Shown: piece after piece, positions 44,846-58,559 of the stretch
How the letters are laid out: the number at the start of each line of letters is the position of its first letter
Numbering within the stretch: position 1 is the stretch's first letter
Origin: Paraglaciecola chathamensis S18K6
GTDB lineage: Bacteria; Pseudomonadota; Gammaproteobacteria; Enterobacterales; Alteromonadaceae
Direction: 5' to 3'
Length of the DNA stretch: 64,000 nucleotides
Assembly: GCA_000314955.1 (NCBI GenBank)
Contig: BAEM01000063.1
Coordinates: forward strand, 1 to 64,000
The notes under the pieces: generated by a model
Told to the model about the DNA's origin: nothing
Databases searched by the model: none
The model's input: only the letters and a program-made list of their open reading frames with translations
Translations under genes and position numbers: made by a program

Positions 44846-44867
44846 ACAATAAATGTTCTCAATCTAG

Positions 44868-45683
44868 TCAATCGCCATAATCAGAGGAATTTATCCAGCT
44901 ATGGGCGTCTTCCCAAACGAAGCACCAGCGACGTTCAGGTCCTGCCATTACGTTTAAGTAATAACTATTGTAACCAGCTAGCGTCGCAACAGGATGATAA
45001 CCTTTGGGGACCTGAACTACATCTCTATCATAAGCAGCCATTGACTCATCTATTTCCCCATCTTCGGTATACACACGCTGAAAAACAAAACCCTGCGGCG
45101 GGTCGATACGGTGATAGTACGTTTCTTCTAGGTAAGTTTCTTGGGGGGCATTATCCTGATCATGTTTGTGCGATGGATAGGAACTACTATTACCTTCGTC
45201 AGTGTATACTTCCACAATTAACAAGCTATCAGCGGGTTCTGTTTCGGGTAAAATGTTATGTATAAAACGTTTGTTAAAACCTTTTCCTCTAGATTCTGAT
45301 TGGATATCATCTGGGGTAATCAACCGTGCTATACATCCACCTTTTCCAGGTGCTTTGCATACTGCAACTTCTAAGTCGGTATTAGCCAAGAGCGTGAAAT
45401 AATCATCGTTAGGTACATATACGGCATAAGGCTTTTTGCGCTCAAACGGCCCCATGCGCTCGCCAATATTACTTAACGATAAGCTTTCTGTTTTGACATC
45501 CGCTTTGCCTCCGATGAGGACTAAACAGACTTCATTTTCTTCAGTTTTTTGATAAAGCGTTTCACCTGCTTTTAATTCAAAAACTTCGAAGCCTATATAT
45601 TTCCAACCAGCTGACTTTGGAGTAATACATTGGGTTTTTCCGGTTTCCTCATGCAGTGAGTATTTTGAGAGCAGTTGTGGCAT
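44868..45683 (-). CDS. iolB: 5-deoxy-glucuronate isomerase
   Basis: IolB isomerises 5-deoxy-glucuronate to 2-deoxy-5-keto-gluconate, the substrate of IolC. The 271-residue bicupin has YPSHKHDQDN and EETYYHRI, the metal-binding His/Glu set, with VQVPKGYHPV in the C-terminal cupin and YYLNVMAGPERRW near the end. It is the only pathway gene outside the main operon, on the opposite strand, and has its own copies of the RpiR-type palindrome upstream (45740-45790). Confidence 0.95.
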   Translation of the reverse strand: MPQLLSKYSLHEETGKTQCITPKSAGWKYIGFEVFELKAGETLYQKTEENEVCLVLIGGKADVKTESLSLSNIGERMGPFERKKPYAVYVPNDDYFTLLANTDLEVAVCKAPGKGGCIARLITPDDIQSESRGKGFNKRFIHNILPETEPADSLLIVEVYTDEGNSSSYPSHKHDQDNAPQETYLEETYYHRIDPPQGFVFQRVYTEDGEIDESMAAYDRDVVQVPKGYHPVATLAGYNSYYLNVMAGPERRWCFVWEDAHSWINSSDYGD

Positions 45684-45739
45684 TAATCTAGTCCTCTATC
45701 TTAAGTTAGTGGCAATAACGAATATTAAAACATTACCTT

Positions 45740-45790
45740 TAGTGAAATAGATATTCTACTATTTATTGCTAGTGAAATATATAGTCCAAG
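45740..45790 (-). promoter_or_regulatory. Putative RpiR operators before iolB
   Basis: AGTGAAATAGATATTCTACT (45741-45760) is an imperfect palindrome with the TGAAATAGATATTC core seen at 28787. A second half-site, AGTGAAATATATAG, starts at 45771. Both lie 57-110 bases upstream of the iolB start, a normal promoter distance, and link this isolated gene to the rest of the locus. Confidence 0.55.
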
Positions 45791-45951
45791 CATTGGTGTG
45801 TGGTGATAGTTCGGAGCTAAACTTTATTTTATGACTCGTTTTGTGAGCGAAAATAGAATCGAATGCCGACTTTCTCTGCAAAAGATAATCTTAAGAGCTG
45901 ATTAATCGTATTGCTGGTTTTCGCTCAGAGCCGCATAAGTGCCTGAAATAG

Positions 45952-46491
45952 TTTTTTGCTATTTATTTTGCAGCAATGTTTCCCAGTGTAGAAGAAGGCA
46001 ACCGATTCTATGGGTACTTAAATTCGGCTCAAGTGTTTGTGGAAGCGGGCCTGATGTTTGTGGCGCCATACGTGGTAAACAGAGTTGGTGCAAAGAATGG
46101 CTTGTTACTGAGTGGCGCTATTATGGCGCTGCGTATTATTGCATCAGGCTTGGTTGACGACGCAATTTCAATATCGATGGTGAAGCTTCTGCATGCTGTA
46201 GAATTACCCCTCTTGCTAGTGAGTATATTCAAATATATAACGGTTAACTTCGACGCTAGGCTCTCTGCAACGATTTACTTGATTGGATTTAACGTAATGT
46301 CGCAGGTGATAACGACAGCGCTGTCGTCGCTAGTGGGTGAAATGTACGATACGTTTGGTTTTGCCAATGCGTATTTGGTACTAGGTATAGTGGTAAGCCT
46401 AAACGTAGCGATATCTTGGCGAGTGTTAGAAGATAAAAACAAGGTAGCGCCCGCACTTCCACAAACAAACCTTAAAATGAGTCGCGATTAA
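45952..46491 (+). pseudogene. 5'-truncated LacY-type sugar:proton symporter
   Basis: About 180 codons corresponding to the C-terminal half of LacY-family MFS permeases: FFA...EEGNRFYGYLN, LMFVAPYVVNRVGAKNGLLLSGAIMALRIIASG, ELPLLLVSIFKYI and LSATIYLIGF match LacY along its last 170 residues. An in-frame TAG at 45949-45951 ends the upstream frame, and the first six or more helices are missing. The 3' end overlaps the convergent LacI-type gene by 20 bases. It appears to be the remnant of a galactoside or other oligosaccharide utilisation unit cut by the rearrangement that placed iolB next to it. Confidence 0.8.
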
Positions 46492-47464
46492 TTAAGTTAA
46501 ATTTTGCCGTTTGACTAACGATATCGGTTCTTTCGTTTAAAAGATAATTTATGGCCCACTGGCCCATATCGTAGTGAGGGAGTGCCATGGTGGTAAGTGA
46601 TGGTTGTAATAGCGTGGGGATAATATCCCAGTCATCGAAGCTACCAATACCAATGTTTTCGCCCACTTTTAAACCTAAAGATTGTGCCACAAAATAGACT
46701 TCTACTGCCATTGGATCTTGTCCGCAAAGAATTGCATCGGGCTTAAAGTTTTCGATAAGTTCAGCTGCCCGTTGGCGCGTTACTGAGTGCTCATTGCCTT
46801 CATCACCAGTAATGACAGACTCTATATGCAGTTCGCAATTTTTCCCTTTATGTTCGGCAAAAGCTTGTTCAGCACCTGCTTTTCGCTGCTGCCCCGCAAT
46901 AATATTTTCATTCAAGTTTAAGAAGGCAATACGACGGTAGCCTTTATTTAGCATTTTGGCAGTAATTTCTCTGGCGGCTTCTTTTTCATCGGGCACTATT
47001 GAGGCGAATCGCTCTGAGGGGTCGAAACAATTCGCTAATACGGTGGGAACAGGGGAAAGTTCTTCAGGCAGTGTTACTTCCCGATGATACATTGCCGCAT
47101 AAATAATGCCTTCAACTCTATGTCCTAGCAGATGATTTACTGCACCCTGTACGCTGTATTTATCAACGTTAACGTTAAGCACCATGAGTTCTTTATTATT
47201 CTTCCAGGCTAAATCTTGTGCGCCGCGAATAAGATCGAAAGTGTAAGGCACACGCAAAAGCTCATCAGCAATAAATCCAATTACCCCCGATTTTTTCCGC
47301 CTAGTCATTTGCGCGGCACGATTTGGGCGATAGCCTAGTTCTTCAATAGACGCTATTACTTTGTCACGATTGGCCGGCTTTACAGTGGGATCGTTATTAA
47401 CAACGCGAGATACCGTTTTAAACGCTACGCCAGCATGGGCGGCTACATCTTTAATAGTCACCAT
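46472..47464 (-). CDS. LacI-family transcriptional regulator
   Basis: A 330-residue sugar-responsive repressor. The N-terminal LacI helix-turn-helix is MVTIKDVAAHAGVAFKTVSRVVNN, with the hinge LGYRPNRAAQMTRRKKSGVIGFI; a periplasmic-binding-like sensor domain follows. It converges with the truncated permease and has no intact target gene beside it, so it probably governed the lost sugar unit or now acts elsewhere. A palindrome, ATACCGGTAT, lies about 90 bases upstream and may be its own operator. Confidence 0.9.
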   Translation of the reverse strand: MVTIKDVAAHAGVAFKTVSRVVNNDPTVKPANRDKVIASIEELGYRPNRAAQMTRRKKSGVIGFIADELLRVPYTFDLIRGAQDLAWKNNKELMVLNVNVDKYSVQGAVNHLLGHRVEGIIYAAMYHREVTLPEELSPVPTVLANCFDPSERFASIVPDEKEAAREITAKMLNKGYRRIAFLNLNENIIAGQQRKAGAEQAFAEHKGKNCELHIESVITGDEGNEHSVTRQRAAELIENFKPDAILCGQDPMAVEVYFVAQSLGLKVGENIGIGSFDDWDIIPTLLQPSLTTMALPHYDMGQWAINYLLNERTDIVSQTAKFNLINRDSF

Positions 47465-48327
47465 TTATTTATGGGCTCTTGCATTTTTTATCGTTAAAAA
47501 AATAAACTATACCTGTTTTTTAAGCAATGCCATACCAGAATCCGTTGTGGCAATACCGGTATGCCTTTTATCTTGCTTATGTTCTTATTTCGGGTGGGGG
47601 TAAATCACTCTCTGTCATATAAGTTTCATGCTGTTTATTGTCCCCAATATGCGCAAGTAAACGCTCTTCTTATTATCTCAAAGTGCTATTTGAGATAAGC
47701 ATGTACAACCAACAAATAACCTAAATAGAAAAGGGAACCGCTTATCAACAAGACTCTCAACAGAAGGCGCTTAGAAAGCTTTCCATGTGACATTTTTTTT
47801 CCATTTACTAAGTTATCTTCGGAGACTTAAGACATTCTGACTCGTTAATTTCGTCAAACCAGCTGCACAATGAGCCTAAAAATCCCTAAGTTAGCAAACT
47901 TTTAACAATGTGTCGCTTGCTCTTATTTTCATGAAAACTTATTTCAGTACTCTATGCGTGCTTTGCGCTCTTAAAGCAGTAATAAACACTATACACACCA
48001 TAGTTTAGCTTATCGCTCATTCCATTCTATGTGTTATGTCGAATAGGTTCTATATGCCACTTGCTAATGTAATTTTTTAGTATTTGTGCGGTGGCTGTGG
48101 GCGTGAAGCAGACCTTAGACTTTTCTCAAATTAAGTTTTCAACCTAGCTCAGGAATTGAGCCAATACTGAAGTTAGGCGCTCAAAGGTCGCGCTCAATAG
48201 CTGAGGAGTGTTTAGGCTAGTACTATTCTGTTATATCACCTAACATCAACACGCAATGCAGCTAAAAATCAGATTCACGCGAAACCATTGGCACATAACA
48301 GTTCAATTGCAGCTGAGCCTAATTCTA
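47465..48327. other. Intergenic region with a LacI-type palindrome
   Basis: About 860 bases without a recognisable gene on either strand. ATACCGGTAT at 47553-47562 is a perfect 10-base palindrome with the central CG usual in LacI operators. The remainder (47600-48300) is featureless AT-rich DNA with many stops. It separates sugar genes on the left from the iron operon on the right, where base composition becomes visibly richer in G and C. Confidence 0.45.
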
Positions 48328-49764
48328 CTAGCTATTCCAGCCTTTACGCACTCGGGAATGGCGATAACGCCAAACGCATAATGCAAACACGATGAACGCC
48401 GCATCGATTATCACAGAATTCAGCACCAATGAATCAGGGTAATGCCCCACAAAGTGAGTTACTGCCAATACCACCAGTAGTACTGCCAACACATTCAGTA
48501 AGCGATGATGAGTTTTCGCCAACACGTTTTGCATTAACGAGGCAATAAGCCCCGCTACCAACACCAGCCAAAAAACCGGTTTGGGTGGCAACGACAGGGT
48601 AAGCTCCAAAATCGCTGCGACAGTCAAACCGATGGGTGTTCCCCACACAAAGCCAAGCCATAGTTGGTTCAGTGCACCCTGCATTTGACGCTTTGCCAGC
48701 CACAGATTAATCCCTGTGACGGAAATAATTGTCAGCGCAAACCCCATCAAGCCAAAAAAGATTTTCATTGCTTCTGGGCCAAAATGGCCAAAATGGATTC
48801 GATACACTGAAAACAATGCCTGTTGCCCTGCGTCACCGTCTGAGTAACCGACTTTGTCGATGTATTGGCCGTGGGAGTCGAACCGGTATTGTTCTGAATA
48901 GATCAGTTTGTCGAGATGCTGGGAACCCAGCAGAATATACTGATTGTCTTTTGTGGCGTTCTCCAGCGTGACAAAGACAGGCTGGGTGTTTGGAGCAATA
49001 CTATCGATTTCCGACAAAGCCTGAGCAATGTTAGCCACCTTAGGTTGGTGCTCTACCTGAATGGATGTACCGTAAAGATCAGCAAATAAATCCATCTTTT
49101 TACCGTCGTACAGGGTATCGGCATAGATGGAGGTCAAAAAGGATGCTAAGCCGAAATACACACCCGTTATGGCAATCATCAAATGGAATGGCAGCCCCCA
49201 GACACTCATGCGATTATGCAAATCGCCCTGGGTCAACTGTTCATTGTTTCCCGTACGTAGCCGAAAAGCATCCTTGAAAATACGTCGGTGACCAATAACT
49301 CCGGAGATGATCAGTGCGACCAGTATTGCACCCAACATACTCACGATCATCATCCCGATGTCTTCAGGCAAATGCAGTGCAACATGAAGGTCAACGATAA
49401 GATCTGTGATAGGCGTTGACAGCGGTTCGCTGAGCGTTCCCGAAGGAGATATATTCCACGACTCACCGTCAGCGCTGATACGGGCCCGTGGCATATCATG
49501 AGTGGGCAGGCGGACAACAATGTTGCCGTTCGTGATCCCATCCTTCATTGCCAGAAAGCGCTCGTACGCTGTTTGGATACTGGCCGGCGTATAGTCGAGG
49601 TTATCCGCTATGTGTGGTTGTTCCCAACGCAGCAACTCCTGAGAGAACACCGACAATGCTCCCGACAAACATACCCAATACATGAGCACACTAACGGCCA
49701 AGCCTAACCAGGCATGGCTTTTTAACGCATTTTTATTTGCACTGGGGGATATTGAGAATCTCAT
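48328..49764 (-). CDS. PepSY-domain membrane protein of the iron operon
   Basis: A PepSY_TM family protein of about 478 residues, often called iron-regulated membrane protein. An N-terminal helix (HAWLGLAVSVLMYWVCLSGALSVF) precedes a periplasmic stretch, followed by further helices including MMIVSMLGAILVALIISGVIGHRRIF and a C-terminal block of four. Some relatives are proposed to reduce or strip iron from siderophores in the periplasm. ATG 49764 lies two bases after the upstream stop (TAGTATG); GTG 49773 is an alternative that overlaps it. It is the last gene of the operon behind the siderophore receptor. Confidence 0.87.
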   Translation of the reverse strand: MRFSISPSANKNALKSHAWLGLAVSVLMYWVCLSGALSVFSQELLRWEQPHIADNLDYTPASIQTAYERFLAMKDGITNGNIVVRLPTHDMPRARISADGESWNISPSGTLSEPLSTPITDLIVDLHVALHLPEDIGMMIVSMLGAILVALIISGVIGHRRIFKDAFRLRTGNNEQLTQGDLHNRMSVWGLPFHLMIAITGVYFGLASFLTSIYADTLYDGKKMDLFADLYGTSIQVEHQPKVANIAQALSEIDSIAPNTQPVFVTLENATKDNQYILLGSQHLDKLIYSEQYRFDSHGQYIDKVGYSDGDAGQQALFSVYRIHFGHFGPEAMKIFFGLMGFALTIISVTGINLWLAKRQMQGALNQLWLGFVWGTPIGLTVAAILELTLSLPPKPVFWLVLVAGLIASLMQNVLAKTHHRLLNVLAVLLVVLAVTHFVGHYPDSLVLNSVIIDAAFIVFALCVWRYRHSRVRKGWNS

Positions 49765-49765
49765 A

Positions 49766-50323
49766 CTACACACTATAAATAGAAATATAACTCAGCACGC
49801 TTAAGCCGCTAAGTACCAGAACCGGTCGCCATAATTTACTGTCTGCGCACAACCAATAAGCGGCTGCGCCCCACAAAACCGGCATCGAATAGATCCCCAG
49901 CGCAATAAGATTGACTTTGCCAATACTCAATGCGGTGGTCCATACCACTGTGACCAGCATGGCACATACGGCACTCAGAAATACACAGGCAAGTATTTTA
50001 ATGATCGCGTTGACACTCTCGACGCGGCCGGGCATGCCCAAGCCTTTCACAAAGGGCAAATCAATCCGTTTGATGTCTTTGTCGATGCGCTGGCGTGCGA
50101 GAAAGATCCAACTCCACGCCTGCAGGGAAAACGCGACAACGGCATAGCACACGCCAAGCTCAGGCCCATATTCATGAACCCAGAGATTCAGGCTTACCAG
50201 CATAAAGCCCAATGCGCCAAGCTTGGCCACTCGCTTGAAAGCCAGTTGGTTGCTTTGCCATGCCCGGTAAAACAACCCAATAGCCAGTGCGCTGCCAACA
50301 AAGGCAGCGATTGAATACAACAT
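49766..50323 (-). CDS. Six- or seven-helix membrane protein of the iron operon
   Basis: A 185-residue hydrophobic protein of a family I cannot name. Segments such as MLYSIAAFVGSALAIGLFY, LGALGFMLVSLNLWVHEYG, ILACVFLSAVCAMLVTVVW and the C-terminal VLVLSGLSVLSYISI are membrane helices. I chose ATG 50323, eleven bases after the receptor stop, rather than an upstream start inside the receptor gene. Small membrane proteins of this kind often stand between TonB-dependent siderophore receptors and PepSY proteins; a part in iron release is a guess from position. Confidence 0.75.
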   Translation of the reverse strand: MLYSIAAFVGSALAIGLFYRAWQSNQLAFKRVAKLGALGFMLVSLNLWVHEYGPELGVCYAVVAFSLQAWSWIFLARQRIDKDIKRIDLPFVKGLGMPGRVESVNAIIKILACVFLSAVCAMLVTVVWTTALSIGKVNLIALGIYSMPVLWGAAAYWLCADSKLWRPVLVLSGLSVLSYISIYSV

Positions 50324-50333
50324 AACGATTCCG

Positions 50334-52511
50334 CTAGAAAGAAACTGACGCTGACAGTTTAAAGGTACGCGGCTCACTTAGCACCAGATAGTTGGAGCCC
50401 GGATAGCCTCCTACCGACGCCCAGTAATTGTTGTCAAACACGTTGTCGACACGAGCCCGCACTGTTACATCGGTCACGCCAAGCAGGAAGCTATAACGAG
50501 CACCAAGATCAAAGCGATTGGAAGCATCCACTTCCAATGCGTTATCTGTACTGGCGTACTGGCTGGAAGTGTAAGCAGCTCGGGCATCCAGCGTTAAACC
50601 AGGAACTGCGGTAACGTCCCATTCAACGTTTACGTTTGCCTGCAACTCAGGCACACCAACGGCGGATTTACCATCCAGCACACCGTCCTGTGTTTTTGTG
50701 GTTTCTGCGTCCACCCAGGTGAAGCCACCCAATATACGAAGGTTATCCGTTGGCATCCCGAAAACACTCAGCTCAAGCCCTTGATTTTGTTGCTCACCGT
50801 CAATCGTAAATACGTTGTTCTTAACCACCGCGGTTTGTTTGGAGGTATTAAACGCACTGAGGGAGCCGCCGTATTGACCAGAATCGTATTTCACCCCCAC
50901 TTCAATCTGTTCGGCGCGATAAGGGTCAAAAATTTCTCCTGAGTTTTCAATTACTTCACCACCACTCGACGCTGGAGCCACTTCGCCGGGTAGTAAGCCT
51001 TCGATGTAGTTGGCGTAATAGGACAGTTGATCTGACGATTTATAGACAACACCCGCAACCGGCGTAAATTTCGATTCGTCGTAACCCGATGATTCAACTC
51101 CGGTGTTGTAGTTGTACGCCCTGGTTTCTATGTTTTGAAAACGCCCGCCTAAGGTAACCAGAATTTTACCATCGAAAAACGACAACATGTCCGCCAGGGC
51201 AATACTTGAAAGGTCGACTTTTTCAGTAACCAAAGGATCGGCCAAACTACCGCCAACAAAGAAATCTGCATCTGGAATTTCTGAAGTTACGGGGTTGTAG
51301 ATATTTCCGGGAAATCCAGCAAAATCAGAAAAAGCGTATGCGTTTTCAGACTCCGACGAATACACAGAGGTTGATGCAATGACCTTGTGGCCGACAGTGC
51401 CTGTGGTAAATTCAATGTTGACACCAATTTCACCGGACTGAACGTCATCGTTTCGGACATTGTCAAAACGATACGCACTGAAATCGCCATTCGCCTGTGC
51501 ATTTCTGGGATTGGCAAAAATGTTGTCTTCTTCACCACTTCTGAAGCCGTATGCCGCCCACGCGCTGATGTTATCAGTAAAGTCGTATTCTCCACGTACT
51601 GCGCCGAAGAATTGGCGTTCATTCGTATAGGTCCAATCCTGAGCAAAGTTTACATCACCCTCTGGAGCTTCAGGAATTTCGGCAAGTGGCGTGACTGCTG
51701 GTCGGGGGGCATCTACCTGATGATCCTGGAACCCTAAATCAAATGAAACCCGGAATTTCTCGCTTTGATGATCAAGACCAATCGAAGCAACACTGAGTTC
51801 GCGATCTTGGTTGTTGATGTTGGTTTCGCCACTTCGCTGAACGAGATTCAGGCGCACGCCAGTGCTCTGTTCTTCGTCGCCAAAACGACGGCTGATATCG
51901 GCAGCACCATAAATATGACTCTGTGATTCATAACCAACAGTAAGGCGGTTCAAAGGCTCCTCACCAGCGCGCTTGGGAACGATATTTACCGAGCCGCCCA
52001 AACCACTGCCTCCGGGTGCGGCTCCATTCAGGAATGCACTGGCGCCCCGGAAAACCTCAACGCGCTCAAGTAATTCAGCAGCCACATACTGGCGCGGCAA
52101 AATACCATACAAACCATTGTAGGTCATGTCATCCGAGTAAACAGGGAAGCCACGTATTACGTAGAGTTCCTGAAAGTTCCCAAAACCTTGTGCAACGCGA
52201 ACTACCGGGTCGTTTTGCAGCACATCGGCCACGCTCTTGGCCTGCTGCTCCCGAATAATCTCAGCGGTAAAGTTGGTGCTGCTAAACGGTGAATCCATCA
52301 TATCCAGATTGCCAAGGATACCGGCGCGCCCACCACGGGAAACCTGACCACCGGCAAAACCGTCACGCAGATTTACCTGCGACGCACTAACGGTAATATG
52401 TTCAACCTCAGCGGTTTCATCCACCGTCTTTTGTTCAGTTTGCGCATAAACAGGGACGCTTGCACACACCAGTCCAGCCGCGACAGCCAAGGCAACTTTA
52501 CGTAAATTCAT
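50334..52511 (-). CDS. TonB-dependent siderophore receptor
   Basis: A 725-residue outer-membrane receptor of the ferric-siderophore class (TIGR01783-like). A signal peptide ends VPVYAQ. The plug domain has TAEIIREQQAKSVADVLQNDPVVRV, YVIRGFPVYSDDMTYNGLYG and ELLERVEVFRGASAFLNGAAPGGSGLGGSVNIVPKRA, typical of FpvA/FhuE-like receptors. The last residues, LSASVSF, end in Phe. GGAG precedes the start, and a near-consensus Fur box lies about 50 bases upstream, so it should be induced by iron starvation. The siderophore type cannot be told. Confidence 0.93.
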   Translation of the reverse strand: MNLRKVALAVAAGLVCASVPVYAQTEQKTVDETAEVEHITVSASQVNLRDGFAGGQVSRGGRAGILGNLDMMDSPFSSTNFTAEIIREQQAKSVADVLQNDPVVRVAQGFGNFQELYVIRGFPVYSDDMTYNGLYGILPRQYVAAELLERVEVFRGASAFLNGAAPGGSGLGGSVNIVPKRAGEEPLNRLTVGYESQSHIYGAADISRRFGDEEQSTGVRLNLVQRSGETNINNQDRELSVASIGLDHQSEKFRVSFDLGFQDHQVDAPRPAVTPLAEIPEAPEGDVNFAQDWTYTNERQFFGAVRGEYDFTDNISAWAAYGFRSGEEDNIFANPRNAQANGDFSAYRFDNVRNDDVQSGEIGVNIEFTTGTVGHKVIASTSVYSSESENAYAFSDFAGFPGNIYNPVTSEIPDADFFVGGSLADPLVTEKVDLSSIALADMLSFFDGKILVTLGGRFQNIETRAYNYNTGVESSGYDESKFTPVAGVVYKSSDQLSYYANYIEGLLPGEVAPASSGGEVIENSGEIFDPYRAEQIEVGVKYDSGQYGGSLSAFNTSKQTAVVKNNVFTIDGEQQNQGLELSVFGMPTDNLRILGGFTWVDAETTKTQDGVLDGKSAVGVPELQANVNVEWDVTAVPGLTLDARAAYTSSQYASTDNALEVDASNRFDLGARYSFLLGVTDVTVRARVDNVFDNNYWASVGGYPGSNYLVLSEPRTFKLSASVSF

Positions 52512-52562
52512 CAGGGAAACTCCAAACTTTTTTAGGAAAGGGGAATTATTAGCAATATAGCT

Positions 52563-52578
52563 AATGATAACGATTATC
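52563..52578 (-). promoter_or_regulatory. Fur box of the siderophore-receptor operon
   Basis: AATGATAACGATTATC matches 14 of 16 positions of the core of the consensus Fur box (AATGATAATCATTATC). It lies 52 bases upstream of the receptor start, in the promoter position, and predicts iron-dependent repression of the three-gene operon. Confidence 0.82.
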
Positions 52579-52804
52579 AGTTACATCTGCAATGCGCGTT
52601 ATCTGAGATTAGTACTAGAGGGGTTCTCACCGAAGGATAGGTATACAGAATGGCCGCTCTTTGTCTGTTGGTGCACTTCCAGTGCTCGCTGTTTGGCAGT
52701 TCCGTACGTAAAGCGGCCGATAGCAGAGTGCTGGACAAGAATGGCTGCCAGCTAAGCGCTAGCCTATACCCAAAGCGATGGGCATTGGGGAAACAGAAAT
52801 AATC

Positions 52805-56141
<3,337 letters not shown>

Positions 56142-56144
56142 CTC

Positions 56145-56687
56145 TTAGCCCTCTACAGTGTTGGTGGTAATCAACTCAGCGCCTTTGATAATTGCTGCTG
56201 CGCGATGAATACCATCCTTGATGGCTGCATATGAGCCACAGCGACACAAATGCGCCGAGGGGCCTGATACAGTCATCGCGTGATTGATGTCTTCATCACT
56301 GGGGCTGGGATTTTTTTCTAATAATTCGGTGGCTTTGATCATCATGCCGTACTGACAAATACCACATTGGGGAACCTGCTCATCAATCCAGGCCTGTTGC
56401 ACCGGATGCAAACGATCAGGGGCGTTCGGCAACGAACGTTGTTGTTGCCAGCGTGCTGGCAACCCGTCAACCGTGGTGATTTGCTTGCCTTCAAGCGCGA
56501 TAATGGGATAAATGCAGGCGCGAACCTCTTCACCATCAACCAACACTGAACACGCACCACATTGCGCCAGACCACAACCAAACTTGGGGGTCATCACATT
56601 GAGTTCACCGCGCAAAACATACAACAGTGGGGTATCTGGCGCGGCTTTCACCTGGCGGGCGTGGCCGTTTATAAACAAAGTTATCAT
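56145..56687 (-). CDS. 2Fe-2S subunit of the molybdenum hydroxylase (IorA-like)
   Basis: A 180-residue iron-sulfur subunit with two clusters. The N-terminal plant-ferredoxin-like cluster uses Cys38, Cys43, Cys46 and Cys58 (KFGCGLAQCGACSVLV, then EEVRACIY). The C-terminal cluster uses the pairs in VPQCGICQYGM and HLCRCGSY. It lacks a signal peptide, so it would be exported bound to the Tat-dependent large subunit. ATG 56687 follows AGGAG; an upstream in-frame start would add 12 residues. The stop lies three bases from the next start. Confidence 0.93.
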   Translation of the reverse strand: MITLFINGHARQVKAAPDTPLLYVLRGELNVMTPKFGCGLAQCGACSVLVDGEEVRACIYPIIALEGKQITTVDGLPARWQQQRSLPNAPDRLHPVQQAWIDEQVPQCGICQYGMMIKATELLEKNPSPSDEDINHAMTVSGPSAHLCRCGSYAAIKDGIHRAAAIIKGAELITTNTVEG

Positions 56688-56858
56688 CGCTTTACTCCTT
56701 TGAGTATGGGCATTACATGTCAATCAATTCGTTCAGTAAGGCCTCTGGTTGTCAGCCATCGCCCATCATTCATCAGAGCAAGCGGCTGCTACTTATCTGA
56801 AACGGCTTAATTTTCGTTGTTGGTCATTGAGTATCGCAGGCAACTTTACCAGCAGCCT

Positions 56859-57374
56859 TTAATGCTCAATTTTGTGGGTATTACGCACACTACTGAAAGT
56901 CAGGGCAAGTAACTGCCAATTTCCGGCGGTGTTTACATAGACTTCCGTGGTGGTAAATTCGGTTGAAACGTCCTGGCCACGCACATGGGCATCCAGGGTA
57001 ATGCGGCTCCAGACAACACCGGTTTGACCAACAATTTCCACATCACAGTCATGGACAACGGTATTTTTGTACCAAATACTGCCGCTCTTAATAATTTCTA
57101 ACTCACGATCTTTTTTCCAAGCTCCGCTCATATGGACAAATTTTGATTCTTTATGGAACAAAGGTGCCAGGGCATCGACATTTTTGTCAGCCATCCATTG
57201 CCATTTCTGTTTTGACAAGGCCGAAAGTATTTCCTCTGTTTTCTGCATGCCGCCTTCGGCAGGCATTTCGGCTTGTAAATTCACATAAGGGCTTTGCTCT
57301 GCCATCACAGAGCCGAATGGAAAAAACGATAGCAGTAACAATAGCCAAAATGGTGCTGGGATTATTGATTTCAT
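56859..57374 (-). CDS. Exported SnoaL/NTF2-like protein
   Basis: A 171-residue protein with a signal peptide (FWLLLLLSFFPFGSVMAEQ) and a DUF4440/NTF2-like domain: EEILSALSKQKWQWMADKNVDALAPLFHKESKFVHMSG and NTVVHDCDVEIVGQTGVVWSRI. Such folds act as small isomerases, hydratases or binding proteins; no activity can be assigned. ATG 57374, with GGAG upstream, gives the clean signal peptide and was chosen. It follows the Tat-type aldo/keto reductase gene by 25 bases. Confidence 0.82.
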   Translation of the reverse strand: MKSIIPAPFWLLLLLSFFPFGSVMAEQSPYVNLQAEMPAEGGMQKTEEILSALSKQKWQWMADKNVDALAPLFHKESKFVHMSGAWKKDRELEIIKSGSIWYKNTVVHDCDVEIVGQTGVVWSRITLDAHVRGQDVSTEFTTTEVYVNTAGNWQLLALTFSSVRNTHKIEH

Positions 57375-57399
57375 AGTGTCTCCGGGGTATGGGGTTTGA

Positions 57400-58545
<1,146 letters not shown>

Positions 58546-58559
58546 TCAGGTTAAAATTA

